Assembly (NCBI GenBank): GCA_009760855.2
Contig: WPIO01000117.1
Coordinates: 80,001-144,000 of the forward strand
From: Cristatella mucedo
Lineage: Eukaryota; Bryozoa; Phylactolaemata; Cristatellidae
Reading direction: 5' to 3'
DNA length: 64,000 nucleotides
The notes under the pieces are model-generated. The model did no database searches and was not told the origin of the DNA. It saw only the letters and a list, made by a program, of their open reading frames with translations. Below, piece by piece: positions 34,810 through 64,000 of this stretch; position 1 is the first letter of the stretch, and each line of letters begins with the position of its first letter. The position numbers and the translations under genes are program-made.

Positions 34810-35995
34810 GTCAAGATCAGCCTGAGAGGGCCACACAGAGAAAGAGCAAGACGGCGACGGCAGTGAGCGAGGGAGACACATGCAGGCAATGCACGCGCTG
34901 TGAGCAAGCGATACAGCAATGCTCCGGCAGAACAGCCCTAACCGCAAGGAGGAAAGAAACAGGAGGATGGAGATGGAGGAGAGAGAGAGTAACGGAGCAA
35001 ATACTAGCAAATAAATAACTGGCCGCACTCGTTGTCATCGTCAGGGGCAGCAGGCCGTCGGCCGGGGCGCCACTGCAAGGACAGAGGGCGCTGCTGCTGC
35101 TGCCGATAGAGAGCGCTGCTGCCGATAGAGGGCACTGCTGCAGCTGCTGTCGCCTGCAGCACTAACAGAGAGAGAGAGAGCACGGAAGCACTTGCAAGCT
35201 GCAAAGTAGCCACTCGTCGCGCGGCCGACCGATGTCACGTCGTGAGGGGGCTGGCTGGGGCGTTGGCCTCGCCCGCCCGCATGCCGCCTCCCGCACAGCC
35301 AGCACGAAGGGGCGGCGCCACTTGCACGACGGATGGGCGACGATGGCGGCTAGCAGCAGGCGAAGCACGGCCCACGTGAGGAGGAAGGGGGCAGGGAGGT
35401 CAGGATAGAGACGAGCTCACGAAGCGTGACACGAAATGAAAGTTGCTGCAACAAAACTGCCGCCGCCGCGCATCTCTCTTCGGCAGTCACCGGCCCTCTA
35501 CGGCTCCAGCTTCCAGGGGCTTCTTTGCAGCGACGGCTGCATGGCGCCAGACGGCAGACAGCAGGAGCGACGACGGCGGCAGCAAGCGGCTGATCGATGG
35601 TTCCAAGCGCAGGCAGCGGCCGACTGAGTGCGTTTCGCAGCGAGGCCGCGACCTCAGCCGCGACCGCGAGCTCCAGCATGATTATGGCGATGCCGAGACG
35701 ACGGTATTCCTAATCACGGCAGTAGCAGCTGGTGGGCAGCGCAACTGATTCTGCAAAGACAGCAATGCAGCCACGACTGATAACTTTTTTTATAGCAAAA
35801 AGTGAAAAATAAAAAACAAAAAGATCAAAGTAACGGGTCCGAGTGAACGCACAGCAAGCACGCGCCACGACGTTGTTACCGACCGGCACAGTGGCCTCTT
35901 GGCGAGGACGCGGCACGCAGACTGGAGCAGGCCAAAGAGCAGCCAGTAGCGTAGTGCTGTAAGCTCAACCGTGCAGCCGCCGGGCAGCAACAATG
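34810..35995. other. GC-rich, no resolved gene
   Basis: CpG- and GCA-rich sequence. A CTGCTGCCGATAGAG-type unit is repeated near 35092-35140. Minus-strand frames of 60-110 codons exist but show no motif. Possible KLC 3' UTR or downstream exons could lie here; none is demonstrable. Confidence 0.4.
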
Positions 35996-35999
35996 TGCT

Positions 36000-36095
36000 T
36001 CCTTCGAAGCAAATGTAAAGCGCTTAGATAGAGATTGAGTTCTCTGAGGGCACTTTATCAAGTGTGCTGTTATCATTATTGTTATTATTACAACG
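36000..36095 (+). mobile_element. LINE A 3' tail fragment
   Basis: CAAATGTAAAGCGCTTAGA, the GAGATTGAGTTCTC hairpin, GGGCACTTTATCAAGTG and a TTATT tail. Confidence 0.75.
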
Positions 36096-36104
36096 TAACG
36101 CAAT

Positions 36105-36440
36105 GTATCTCTGTAGAATCATAAAGCCACACATACTGGGTGGGCATGTTATGTAGTAGTTTTACATCGCGCACTGAAAGCCTAAGCGGCTTTCAGTGCA
36201 TTCGTATTCGGTAGCCACGTGATTTCACCTCACTCAACAAAGAGAAAGTGAGAAGCATAGCAGAGTCAGGAGAGCAGTTGAGGTAGTGAGTAGCATGGAA
36301 GTAGCAGCTAAGGACCGCTGAAAAGGATGTGCCATAGTCGGCAGCAGGAGAGTAGTTGTCGTTGCATTACATTACATTATACAAAACTCTCCTGCTTAAC
36401 ACCCGAACAGTCATTATGGCTTTGTGGAGTTACAGACTAC
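36105..36440. mobile_element. LINE B end, inverted pair (B6)
   Basis: 36105-36362 is a minus-strand family B 3' segment. 36363-36440 is a short plus-strand family B end (ACAAAACTCTCCTGC to GTGGAGTTACAGACT). They are joined at a CATTA tract (GCATTACATTACATTATAC), giving a head-to-head arrangement of the same terminal sequence. It also contains a perfect 12-bp-arm hairpin at 36171-36199. Confidence 0.75.
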
Positions 36441-36649
36441 AAGAGAACTAACCAATAGATGCATATCCTTTCCAGCATGGGTACAGCGCTTACAAAGAAG
36501 CTCATTTCCATTAGGGTGCTCCGCAAACGCTCCATAACCAGCAGTCTAGGGGCCACGACTAAAGACTGCCGAGTGAGTCTGCTAGGTGCTAAGGAGGCCC
36601 TCAGGGATACGAAGGCATGCCACACGCAGACGCAGGTCACACGTACAAG

Positions 36650-37235
36650 CACAAATAATAATAATAATAACAACAACAACAATAATGCACTTGATAAAGC
36701 ATCCTCAGAGAACTTAATCTCTTTCTAGGCGCTTTACATTTGTTGCAAAGGGAAATGCGATTGAATGGTGAGTAATATCATGCTTGATAAACAAACAACA
36801 TGAATAACATGGTTAGGGGTGACATGCACAGGGTCAGCATGCAAATGTGGTTAGTGGCAGCATGCACAGTGTCAGCACACATAAGCACACGAAGGACGAA
36901 TCACAGGGACCCACTAAATGCTGTCCTAAATAGGTGCGTTTCTAAGTTCTTTTTAAATGTGGTCAAGTCAGGGGATGTTCTTTCGCAAGTCGGGAGGGAG
37001 TTCCAGGCTTTGGGAGCATACCAACTAAATGCACGGTCTCCAACGGATTTGAAGTTTGTACGAGGTATTGGTGAACTGTTGGATTCCGAAAAGCGGGTGG
37101 TACGATGCTTGGCCTGGTGGGGGAGTAGATCTGAGAGATAGGCTGGAACCAAAGAATGAAGTGACCAAAAGGGTGCGACAAAACCTTGAAGTCGTTGATG
37201 CGTTGCTTGACTGGGAGCCAGCATTCGGCAGTCGG
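36650..37235 (-). pseudogene. LINE A 3' fragment (A6)
   Basis: Minus-strand copy with (AAT)n and (AAC)n tail, hairpin, 3' UTR, and codons for LETHLFRTAFSGS, SWYAPKAWNSLP, LVPAYLSDLLPHQ and, at the far end, NAGSQSSNASTTS (frame-shifted from LPVKQRINDFK). Confidence 0.85.
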
Positions 37236-37571
37236 CTCAGGCTTAAGTGTCTGCCTTTTTCGGCGCTACGATGACGGCCTTCGAAGTAGGCCCTCGCCTC
37301 ACACCGAGGCTCCCACAGCACACGGGAGGACCGTGCAAGTGCTGCAGCCATCGCCACGCCCCGTGCATTCATTACGAATAGCGTGCGGCGCCCCGTCCGT
37401 GCTGCGGTGGCTAGACGGCTTCGCAGCGGCGTCAGGCGACACAGCAAGCACCCGCAAGGAGAGCCGCACAGGCCGCCCGCTGCACAGAGGTCAGGGGGCG
37501 CACGAGCGCTCACTCTCGTACCTGTGACGCATCTCCGTTCGGATTGGCAGAGAGGGGCGTCGCCTTAGGCC

Positions 37572-38057
37572 TTGCCCTTGGTGTGCTACAAACGCAAAAG
37601 TTTGAAAAAACGTGAGAACATTGAGGAATTAAAAAAAAAAGCTTTCACGAAGCATCGGCAGCCGCGGTGGAAGAAGCGGCGCCGCTGCAATGACAAGGCA
37701 AATCCGCCTGGTGCTGCCACCGCCGCCATTAGTCGGCCTCGAGGGCAAAGGGCAAAAAACGACAGCACGGCTACACGGGAGCTCGGGAGTCAGCTGCCTG
37801 TGCAATGTGCAAAGGAGGAGGAGGAGCACAAAAAGAGGACAGCGAAGCGGCGACGAGTGACGGGCAGAGCGGCAGTGGTGCGAGCGTCAGCTGGTCAGTC
37901 GAAACGAGTCAGTCAGTCAGACTCGTTTTGGGGAAGCGGCGCAGGCAGCGGACGGTCCTGCGGCGGCCGACGAGACGAATCGGAGAAGGGGGCAGGGACG
38001 ACAGGAGGAATCGGAGGTGGCACGGCAACATCGAGGTTGCAGAACGTCACGGATTGA
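37572..38057 (+). CDS. Basic hypothetical open frame, antisense to KLC 3' end
   Basis: 161 codons, rich in Lys, Arg and Gly, without any recognised motif. It lies in GC-rich DNA opposite the end of KLC, where long open frames arise easily. Listed only because of its length; probably not a gene. Confidence 0.12.
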   Translation: MPLVCYKRKSLKKRENIEELKKKAFTKHRQPRWKKRRRCNDKANPPGAATAAISRPRGQRAKNDSTATRELGSQLPVQCAKEEEEHKKRTAKRRRVTGRAAVVRASAGQSKRVSQSDSFWGSGAGSGRSCGGRRDESEKGAGTTGGIGGGTATSRLQNVTD

Positions 38058-38151
38058 GCTACCGCGGCCCTCGGCCGCTCTCAGCCGGACCGTCTGCTGC
38101 ACGGCAGCGCTGACTCTAGCCGCCCGCGGGCGGCGGGCTTTGGCCGCGAAT

Positions 38152-56641
<18,490 letters not shown>

Positions 56642-58750
56642 GACAGCAAACTCTCGGCAAACTCCTCTCCCACTGCAGATGGGGATCTGCCCCTGCCCAC
56701 TTGGCCACTAAGCAGCCGGCTTTTGGAAGTGATCGGCGAGATCACTGCCTACTCGTTTCGCACAAGCCAAAGCAGACGTCGCAGGCTGCTACGAGGGTTT
56801 CGACTCGATGAAACCTGGCCACCTTGTCGCGTCTTTAGGGCCTCCAGCAGCAGCAGCAGCAGCAGCAGCAGAGCCAAATTGCAGTGCCGTCAGGCAAGAA
56901 GATGAGGAGGCAGTGACGGAAGCGAGGCTACTAGGCTGCTCTTATTGACCAATCAACTCACTCCCTGTCCGATGGGCTCTCACGGTGGGGCGGAGTCAAG
57001 TTCATGGGGTGGGAGTAGCACGGTAGTGGGATCGACTAAAAAAAGAACTGGCTCATGGCCCGGCGATACCAATTAAAAAACAGCCAAAGGGGCAAGGGGG
57101 GGGGGTGGATAGGGAGATGAGAGGATGCATCAAACGTTCGATGGTCAAGCTCAATGCTTTTATGCATATTGAAGCTCATAAGTCGCCGTGACCACCTCAA
57201 GCTGCTGGCGCTGGTTCCCGGTTGGTGGTTGGTGCCACAGCCACTGCCAAAGTAGCCTCAGCTTGGCTTTAGAGGCCAGTCTTTGCAAGGGGCAGGTAGT
57301 CCCAAGTTCAGGCCGGTTCGGCACACCCTGCCAGAGCTGCCGTTTGTAAACAGCTGGTGTTTGCATAGCCAGCATCGACAAAGGGGAGAGCACCCCCTCC
57401 TGCCCTAATACAATTGCACCACCACCACTGCCTCCACCAATGACAGCAATAGCAATTTCGTGTGCCAAGCCTGGGCCAAAGCTGGCCATTCAGTGTAGCA
57501 CAGCAGCCATTTTCATTGGCATGGACCTCAAAGTAAGTTTCGAGAAGCCGTGTGCGATGCCTGGGCACATAACGAAGCTCCAAATTAACTGGCGAATCCT
57601 GAATGAATGGCACTCTTTTCCATGGAGCCACCCAGGCCGAGATTAAACAAAGGCTCGGACCAGCAGCTGAGAGTTTTAGGAGGACCTTACCAGCGCTGGC
57701 AGCCACATAAGAAGGGTTCCAGAGCTTATCGGCGCGGTTTCCTCGAAGCAACCTTAGCGAGTGTCTGTGAGTCTATCGCGAGCGCCTGTGAGCTGCGCTC
57801 AGCCTCGCTACCCCCCCTTTTTTTTACCACAGGTATTACATCCGAATATATGCTGTTTTGGGGTGTGGGGGGGACTCAGTGATTGATTTGGGGTGTGGGG
57901 GAATCGCTGACAAATCAACGATGCTAGTCGTAGGTCAGAGCTAACAGCAGGTGATCCGGTCCAGCGTCAATAGCTCAAGATACGAAAATCCGTAACATAG
58001 CTGCCAGACAGTGCTGCTATATGCATAATCTCAATTGCCGACTCAGCCATATCTGCACATATCAGACCACAGTTGCTGATCGTTCTCGGACCATAGAGGT
58101 AAAATAATGTAATCTAAGCTTAGCTCCAGTCGTCCATCAGTCGCCGTATCTCAAACTTTATCACGTTGACGTTCGGTCAACTGATGGGCTCTGATACTAA
58201 ACTTTCACCTCTGATATCGAACTTTACTGCCATTTCTTGCCCTCCCAGCCACCAGCAAGCTGTATCGGATGTCATTCTACGTACGTGGTATGGAGGTAGA
58301 ATGACAAAGAATAACAGCAGTCACATCATTCAGGTGTCATCAGCAGCAACCGACGGTACAAGCTATTGGAAAAGCTCTTCTCACAAGGGCTACCCTCCTC
58401 ACCAGAAAAAGGCATGCGGCTGCCAAGGTCATGGCTGCAGCCGTCAAATCCCGACTCAAAGGTGGATGTCGATCACCGAGCTTCCGGAAAATCTGCAGTC
58501 TGGCTCAGTTATGATGACCTCCCATCTGACTTTGACATCATGTGAGGAGACTGCCCCCAGCCCATCTCCTCACTTCCCCCAGCCCCCCACCCTGCAAATT
58601 TTTTGCAGCCCGGCTGTCTGATTGTAATTCACTAGTATACATTAGAGAGAAAGCAAAAGCAGCAACACAGGAATACCAATATGATATGGCTATTACTTCT
58701 CAGCATATCAGAGTCCCAACACTCTGGCAAGAGTGTTCTAAAGGAGGATT
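56642..58750. other. Upstream of KLC; no second gene seen
   Basis: Likely contains KLC 5' UTR or promoter, though no core element is clear. (AGC)n lies at 56842-56872, a G run near 57094-57102 and a T run near 57817. Frames up to 150 codons at 57308-57751 (minus) and 58166-58621 (plus) show no family motif. Confidence 0.5.
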
Positions 58751-58751
58751 T

Positions 58752-58935
58752 AGGTAATAATATAATAATAATAATACTAGCTGATTTAACAGCCTCCTTT
58801 TGTATAGCGACAGAAGAGCCTTAACGGCTATCACCGCCACTTGCAGTAGCGATAAAGAATCGCCCACCGCAGGATTCAAACCCACGACCTCGGGACCGAG
58901 GTCGTGAAAAGCAACCGCCTTACCTAGTGAGCCAT
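58752..58935 (-). mobile_element. tRNA-derived SINE (family 2)
   Basis: Minus strand: AGGTAAGGCGGTTGC, GAGGTCGTGGGTTTGAATCC (B box), GGGCGATTCTTTATCGCTAC, GCAAGTGGCGG, then GCTGTTAAATCAGCTAG and a (ATT)n tail at 58755-58778. Confidence 0.75.
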
Positions 58936-58939
58936 TAAG

Positions 58940-59058
58940 GATCAGTAACAATGTTTTCTCGAGTCAGCATCACCTGCTACACGTTATAGCTGCAGCAATG
59001 GTACAGATCGGCACATTGAACCAAGCAGCCGGTATAACAGATGAGGTACATACATTTG

Positions 59059-59100
<42 letters not shown>

Positions 59101-60535
59101 CATACATTTGAATTACAATACATTTGAATAGACAACCAACTTATACTGCTCATCTTGCCCCAGTTAGCTATTGAAGACCACTCTATTGGTCCCAATTCCA
59201 CTGCTCCGTTCTTCTTCCGCTTCTCTCTCGCGCCATCAATGCACATCCTCTTTCACTTCTTCTTCCTTTCCTTCCCTACTCTCTTACTCCCCCATCTGTT
59301 TCTTTTCATACTCTTTCCTTGCTCTCATTCATATATCTCAACTCTCTCTTTCATCAATCTCTCATCAGAATCTTTCTCACTTCTCTTTCAAAACTCGCAT
59401 TCACTCTGTTTTACACGGACAATTTTAACACCCCTGCCTCCTGGTACTTCTGTTTTTTCAACACTTGAGCACTAAATCTGGCTCTGAGCATTCCACCTGG
59501 CATCACTAGGCTGAAGCCAGACTGCAGAAAATACAAGTCCGTGCAAGACTCTATCCTCAGCTACAGCTCATTTTACAGCTCATAATACCAAGCCAACTCC
59601 AACAAGCTGCCTCATAAGTACATGTGACGAGACATACTTCGAGAGAAATCACCTTGGATACTGGATCACCAATGACCTCCCACAGGACATGGCACATCAC
59701 AGCCACGTACTTTCGACCTGATTGACGAAATGCAAGCACTAGATCGGTCCGCCGGTGACCTATCTATACCTCCCTATCGTGTGTCAATTGGTTCACATGA
59801 AAGCGCTTGGTTGTGTCCACCCTCATAATGGAACTAGCCATATAGCCTTGCAAGCACGGTGGCTCGATTAGCAAAGGCCGGCCTGTTATCAAGTTCGGCT
59901 GATAAGTCAAGAGCTACTGGTCTCCCATCACCATCAGCTAAACAGCCAGCAGGCTACATGCATGCAGAGTGCAAGAAAAGGCAACAGATCAGCACTGCTT
60001 GCTGCCTGCTACAGAAAGAAAACATTGTGTCTGGCAGTCGTATGACGAAAGTGTGACAAATGATGTGGCTAGTTGTTGGTACCTCTCGAGTAAATGATTA
60101 CCCCGTGGCACAGAACTTCCAGTGAGATCTCCGGTTGGAAAGGGTGAGGTTAAAAATATGGAGCAAGCATTTAAAAGTGTCTACGGGGAGCGGCCAATAC
60201 TAAAAAAGAGCACTCACTCGTCAGAGCAGTGGAACAATGGAGTCGATCTTGATCAAGCTTAAACCACACCTTGTAACTCCTCGACTAACCAATTTAGGAG
60301 GTTCACAGTGGACGAACCAGCAATTACAGTGTTCACCTCATCGAAGCTTAAAAGCACTCCATTATGAGTGCTCTCACTGATGCACTACTTCTGCATAATG
60401 CTCATTAAAACCAACCAACAAAGGCATCTAGTAATCTTGGCCATATTTCCACTGTCCTGCTTCTACGATGCACAAATCTGCTGCTGCCATGCATAACTAA
60501 TATCACAAATATATTATTAACCTCAGGTCATGTTC
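58940..60535. other. No gene; (AT)n at 59063-59092
   Basis: Unassigned sequence, pyrimidine-rich around 59210-59400 (TTCTTCC and TCTC clusters, plus strand). Confidence 0.5.
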
Positions 60536-60539
60536 AAGC

Positions 60540-61600
60540 ACTTTTCAAAAAAGGCTTTAGTTAGGCGATTACTCAAGAAAGCAACACAAGACTATGAGAA
60601 CTTGAGAAACTTCCGCCCAGTCTCCATTCTACCATTCCAAGCAAAGAAGCTGGAACGAGTTGCGGGCAAACCAAGAGTGATTCAGTAATTAGAAAAACGT
60701 GCGCTCAAAATCGGCTCTGCCAGCATGTCTCCTTTTGAATCCCCACGAAATCTAGGTGTCCTGTTCCAAAGTGACCTTTCATTAGACGACCATATCAGCT
60801 CCACAATCAAGTCTGCCTACTTTAACCAACATAACATTGCTAAAATTCGGGCTTGCTTAGGAAGAGATACTAAATTTAAATTGGTCCATGCATTTGTGAC
60901 ATCCCGTCTCGACTTATGTAACTCACTGCTTGCTGGTCTGCCAGCCTTGCAATCAGGGGCTTACATCTGGTGCAAAACTCTGCAGCTAGGCTTGTCTGTC
61001 AAGAGCATTGCAGTTGCCACCTCACACCACTTCTCGCCGACTTGCATCGGCTCCCAGTTAAGCAGTGCATCGACTTCAAGGTTCTGTCCCTCACTTTTAG
61101 GTTTCTTCCTTCTTTGGCTCCAGCCTACCTATCACAACTACTCCCCCACCAGACTGGGCATCGTACCACCAGCTGCTCTAAATCAAATCGTTTAGCTGTA
61201 CCTCCTACGGACCCCACATTCTTTGGAGACAGCGCTTTTGGTTCCTATGCTCCCGAAGCTTGGAACTCACTTCTAACTGGCCTAACGACATCCCCTGGCT
61301 TGAGGATATTTAAGAAGAAGCTTAAAATGCATCTATTCATCAGAGTATTTGGTGGGTCCATGTGATTTGTCTTTCATGTGCTTATGCGTGCTGACACTGT
61401 GCATTCTGTCACTAATCACATTTGCATGCTGACACTGTGCATGTCACCTCTTACGATGTAAGGCTTGCTGTCGTTGAGTATGCTACCACTAACTATTCGA
61501 GCATGCTTCCTTTACAGCATATGCACATTGTCTAAAAAGATATTAAGTTCTCTGAGGACACCATACAAATGCACTATGTATTATAATAATTATTACATAA
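60540..61600 (+). pseudogene. LINE A-type copy with internal RT deletion (A8)
   Basis: Starts with the RT finger block (LKKATQDYENLRNFRPVSIL, PFQAKKLERV), then jumps directly to MSPFESPRNLGVLFQSDLS and LDDHISSTIKSAYF, SRLDLCNSLLAGLPALQ, LADLHRLPVKQCIDFKVLSL, LAPAYLSQLLPHQ, SYAPEAWNSLLT and LKMHLF. The palm with its catalytic Asp residues is missing between the first two blocks. The 3' UTR and tail (GATATTAAGTTCTCTGAGGA) follow to an ATT-rich end near 61600. The longest family A copy here. Confidence 0.85.
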
Positions 61601-61604
61601 TTCA

Positions 61605-63635
61605 GCCTGTCAGTCCCGGAGCTGATGGAAAAAATACCAGATACTTAAACCTCTGACACCGCCTGAACCGCCGGACGGAAGATACTTAGCTACTGGCACC
61701 TACCATCAAGGACCAGCAGAAAATGCACCGAAGTGGTCAACGGGTATGGGGAGCCACTTAGCGCACAGCATCCAATCATGAGAAGCAGCCTCGGACGCCT
61801 CGCACAACGAACCGTCCCAAGGAACGGCGAGTGAATTGGAAGTCTGCGAAGCAACACACACCAGCAATTCCGCCAGACTGCCAAACCGGGCCCCACCCCC
61901 TGCAAGCTTTCAAAGGGGAGTCCCCCCCCAGCCCAACTGCACTGAACCCCAGCGAGCATCTTGCGATAAAGAAACGCCAATGCGAGCACTTAGGGCCTAG
62001 TTACGCGCTTTAAACTCTCCCGATGAGCGGCTCGGCAGGTACAGGCGGGTACAGGGAGTAACCACGGGCGAACGCACACCTGTACACACGGCGATGCCAC
62101 TGGTCAGCTGTAAGGCGAACTTAATTGTATTGGCCAAAAGTGTCAGCAGAAGCACTGTCTGCGAATGCCTCTGGACCACGCGGACCGATGCATCAAGAAG
62201 CAATCATGCGGGCGTACCGGTCCAACACTTCGCTGCCGTTCAAGTGAGAGCAAGTGGCGTCCATACGAACGGTCGGGGTCAGTTGTTGCTCGCAGTGAGC
62301 CGCTCCGCTTGTAACATTTGAAAACCAACAGGAAAACTTGAACTCCACAACCACGTGGGAAAATCTCACAAATCCTACAAGCAAACCGCTCAGTTACCGA
62401 ACTGCAGAGAGCCAGGTCTCCGGAGGCTGGTTTTTGGTGGCCTCAGGTGTAGCATCGGTCACACTTACACCGCGCCGCACGACGTCGCCCCTCGAAACCA
62501 AAACGCTGGTCCGAGAGAAACTCAGCTCCTCAAATGTCTTAAATCGAAGCGGCGCTGGTGAGCGATCGTGATTAGCTCTGAGCTCCCCTCTTTAGAAAGC
62601 AAGCACCGAGTAGGGGGAGCGCCCGACTTCCGGAATTAACGGGTAGTTGGCTTGATCCCTCACATGCACTCCTCAATTTTCAACCCAAACAAGAGACGGA
62701 AAGATATTTATGCTGAATAGCAAACAGCAGTTGCTGAAGCGAAGCGTGTAAAAATCTAGCTACTGAAAACAGGTCGCATACCGACGCGCCTCCGACTTCC
62801 GGTCAATACAGCCGGTCCGCTGGGCGTGAGCAAACAGAAATAATGGCTTCGCTTCCGGATCATTGTATTAGGCGCTTCAACGGTGCAACTGTACTAAGGT
62901 CAGCTCCTCCAAATTTCTCCGGTGTTACTATTACTGTTTGATTATGTCAGACAAATTTTCCGATGATCTTACTAGCCGTGGTGATGTTCGATCAAAAGTA
63001 AAATTGTGTATATGTAGCTTTATTCTTTGGAGCCGGTCCTGTGTCCACAAGGCATATGCTATAGGCTAGAATCTAGCTACTTCAATCTGTATTCTACTGA
63101 GGATACTGCATAAAAACCTCTGTCGCTAGCAGTGTGGAAAGTCACAGATTGCAGAAATCCTGAGCGCCTTTAGTCGGATAGGATAACTCCAACTTTAAAC
63201 GTAAGATTAAAGGACGGTGGATTTTCGCACCTTTGCAAGACCCAGTGAGTCGCCAAGGTACTTGAGTTACAGCAATCATATGCTGTAACTCAAGTGCAAC
63301 AATCATAGCTTGCCAGATAGACAAGGATCGGAAAGCTAGCTAGGGCAACGTGCATAGTATCGTAATATAAATTAATGTAATGCGTAAGTGTTTTAGTGCT
63401 TAAGGGACCTAAAAAACGAGTCAGGAAAGGGACACCAGTAAGGGCAATGGATGATGCAGGTTTTCTGAAGGCCATTGCAACATCAAAAAGTGAGCCTGGA
63501 CAGCCTTTTGAATACATCAAGCCTTGAAAGCTGACTCGAAGAGTAAGGGGCGGCGACTTTGATCAAATTGGCTGAAAGCCGAATAACCGAACGAATGCTC
63601 CTAAATTGTGCGATTAGCCTCATTGGCAGGATAGC
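61605..63635. other. No recognisable gene; palindrome at 63260-63295
   Basis: Unassigned. 63260-63274 (ACTTGAGTTACAGCA) and 63281-63295 form perfect 15-bp inverted arms with a 6-base spacer. Confidence 0.5.
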
Positions 63636-63639
63636 CTAA

Positions 63640-64000
63640 AAGCTCAAGTATTTTTTTATTATTATCGTGTTTCTTAGTCTGTAACCTCGACAAGCCGCAA
63701 AAACTCGGCAGGTGCTGCGCCGTGGCGTTTTCCATTGAGCGAACTCAGAGCCTTTCAGCGGCTTCCGGTATTGCACGCGGTAGCCAACAGACTTTTATCC
63801 AGCGCATCAAAGTAGCACGTGCGTCGCTCAGCTCAGGACGAGGCTCGTCCTGAGCTGAGCGACGCATAGCATGCTGCTCACGCGAGGAAGTGAGCAGCAT
63901 GCTAAGTAGCAGCGAAGGACGGCTGTAAAGGAAGCGCCAGTGGTTGGCAGCAGGAGGTTAGATGTAGCCACCTAAGAAGTGTGCAAGTGAGTTCCACGTT
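63640..64000 (-). mobile_element. LINE B 3' fragment (B8) with two hairpins
   Basis: Minus-strand family B 3' region: CTGTAACCTCGACAAGCCGC, GGTAGCCAACAGACTT, AGTAGCAGCGAAGGACGGCT, GGCAGCAGGAGGTTAGATGT, GCAAGTGAGTTCCAC, running off the window. It is interrupted at 63821-63903 by two adjacent perfect hairpins. Confidence 0.75.

Noticed and set aside
37572-38057. Ribosomal-like basic protein on the plus strand
   Set aside because: Lys/Arg richness is the only feature, and it lies opposite the KLC tail region in GC-rich DNA.
57308-58621. Open frames of 147-151 codons upstream of KLC
   Set aside because: No domain, no convincing splice structure, and composition like the surrounding non-coding DNA.
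60725-61365. Host protein genes of 131-156 codons
   Set aside because: Parts of a LINE A reverse transcriptase, recognised by the SRLDLCNSLLAGLP and LHRLPVKQ blocks.

Overview
This window is animal nuclear DNA: one intron-rich gene set in repeat-dense sequence with LINEs, tRNA-derived SINEs, DNA transposons and very long microsatellites. The gene is kinesin light chain (KLC), read on the minus strand from about 56.6 kb down to about 38.2 kb. Its protein resembles bilaterian KLCs throughout. I cannot name the species; the repeats and KLC sequence suggest an invertebrate metazoan, but that is inference from family resemblance. || Layout. 1-14 kb: fragments of two LINE families (called A and B here), SINEs, a Tigger/pogo-type transposon remnant (5.92-6.89 kb), an unclassified dispersed repeat (3.99-4.95 kb) and a composite (AT)n/(AC)n tract. 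14.6-15.6 kb: a decayed ankyrin-repeat gene fragment on the minus strand. 16.9-20.6 kb: GC-rich, CpG-rich DNA with a local duplication around a SINE and a tandemly duplicated coding-like block (19.75-20.48 kb). 20.8-21.5 kb: a 730-bp GA satellite. 22.8-25.5 kb: second copies of the dispersed repeat and of the Tigger element, with an intact right end at 25542. 26-37.2 kb: more LINE A, LINE B and SINE copies, including the most complete LINE B (endonuclease plus reverse transcriptase, about 30.4-32.9 kb, minus). 38.2-56.6 kb: KLC. 57-64 kb: mostly unrecognised sequence, one LINE A copy (60.5-61.6 kb) and a LINE B copy at the right edge carrying two perfect hairpins. || KLC. I resolve 14 coding exons whose splice phases all agree: N-terminal segment, coiled coil that binds kinesin heavy chain, acidic linker, six-TPR cargo domain and the start of the C-terminal tail. 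The main result is that the exon for the second half of TPR4 exists twice (43362-43451 and 42705-42794). The copies are both exactly 90 nt and phase 0/0, have intact splice sites, share 23 of 30 residues, and use different codons at 17 of those 23. This is the expected structure of a mutually exclusive exon pair producing two KLC isoforms. The surrounding introns carry long CU tracts in the sense strand, a roughly 0.84-kb fold-back inverted repeat and a candidate 36-nt microexon. || Two further themes: the tRNA-like SINE shares its 3' tail with LINE A (the classic LINE/SINE partnership), and several perfect short-spacer palindromes look like templated inversions, two of them inside LINE copies.
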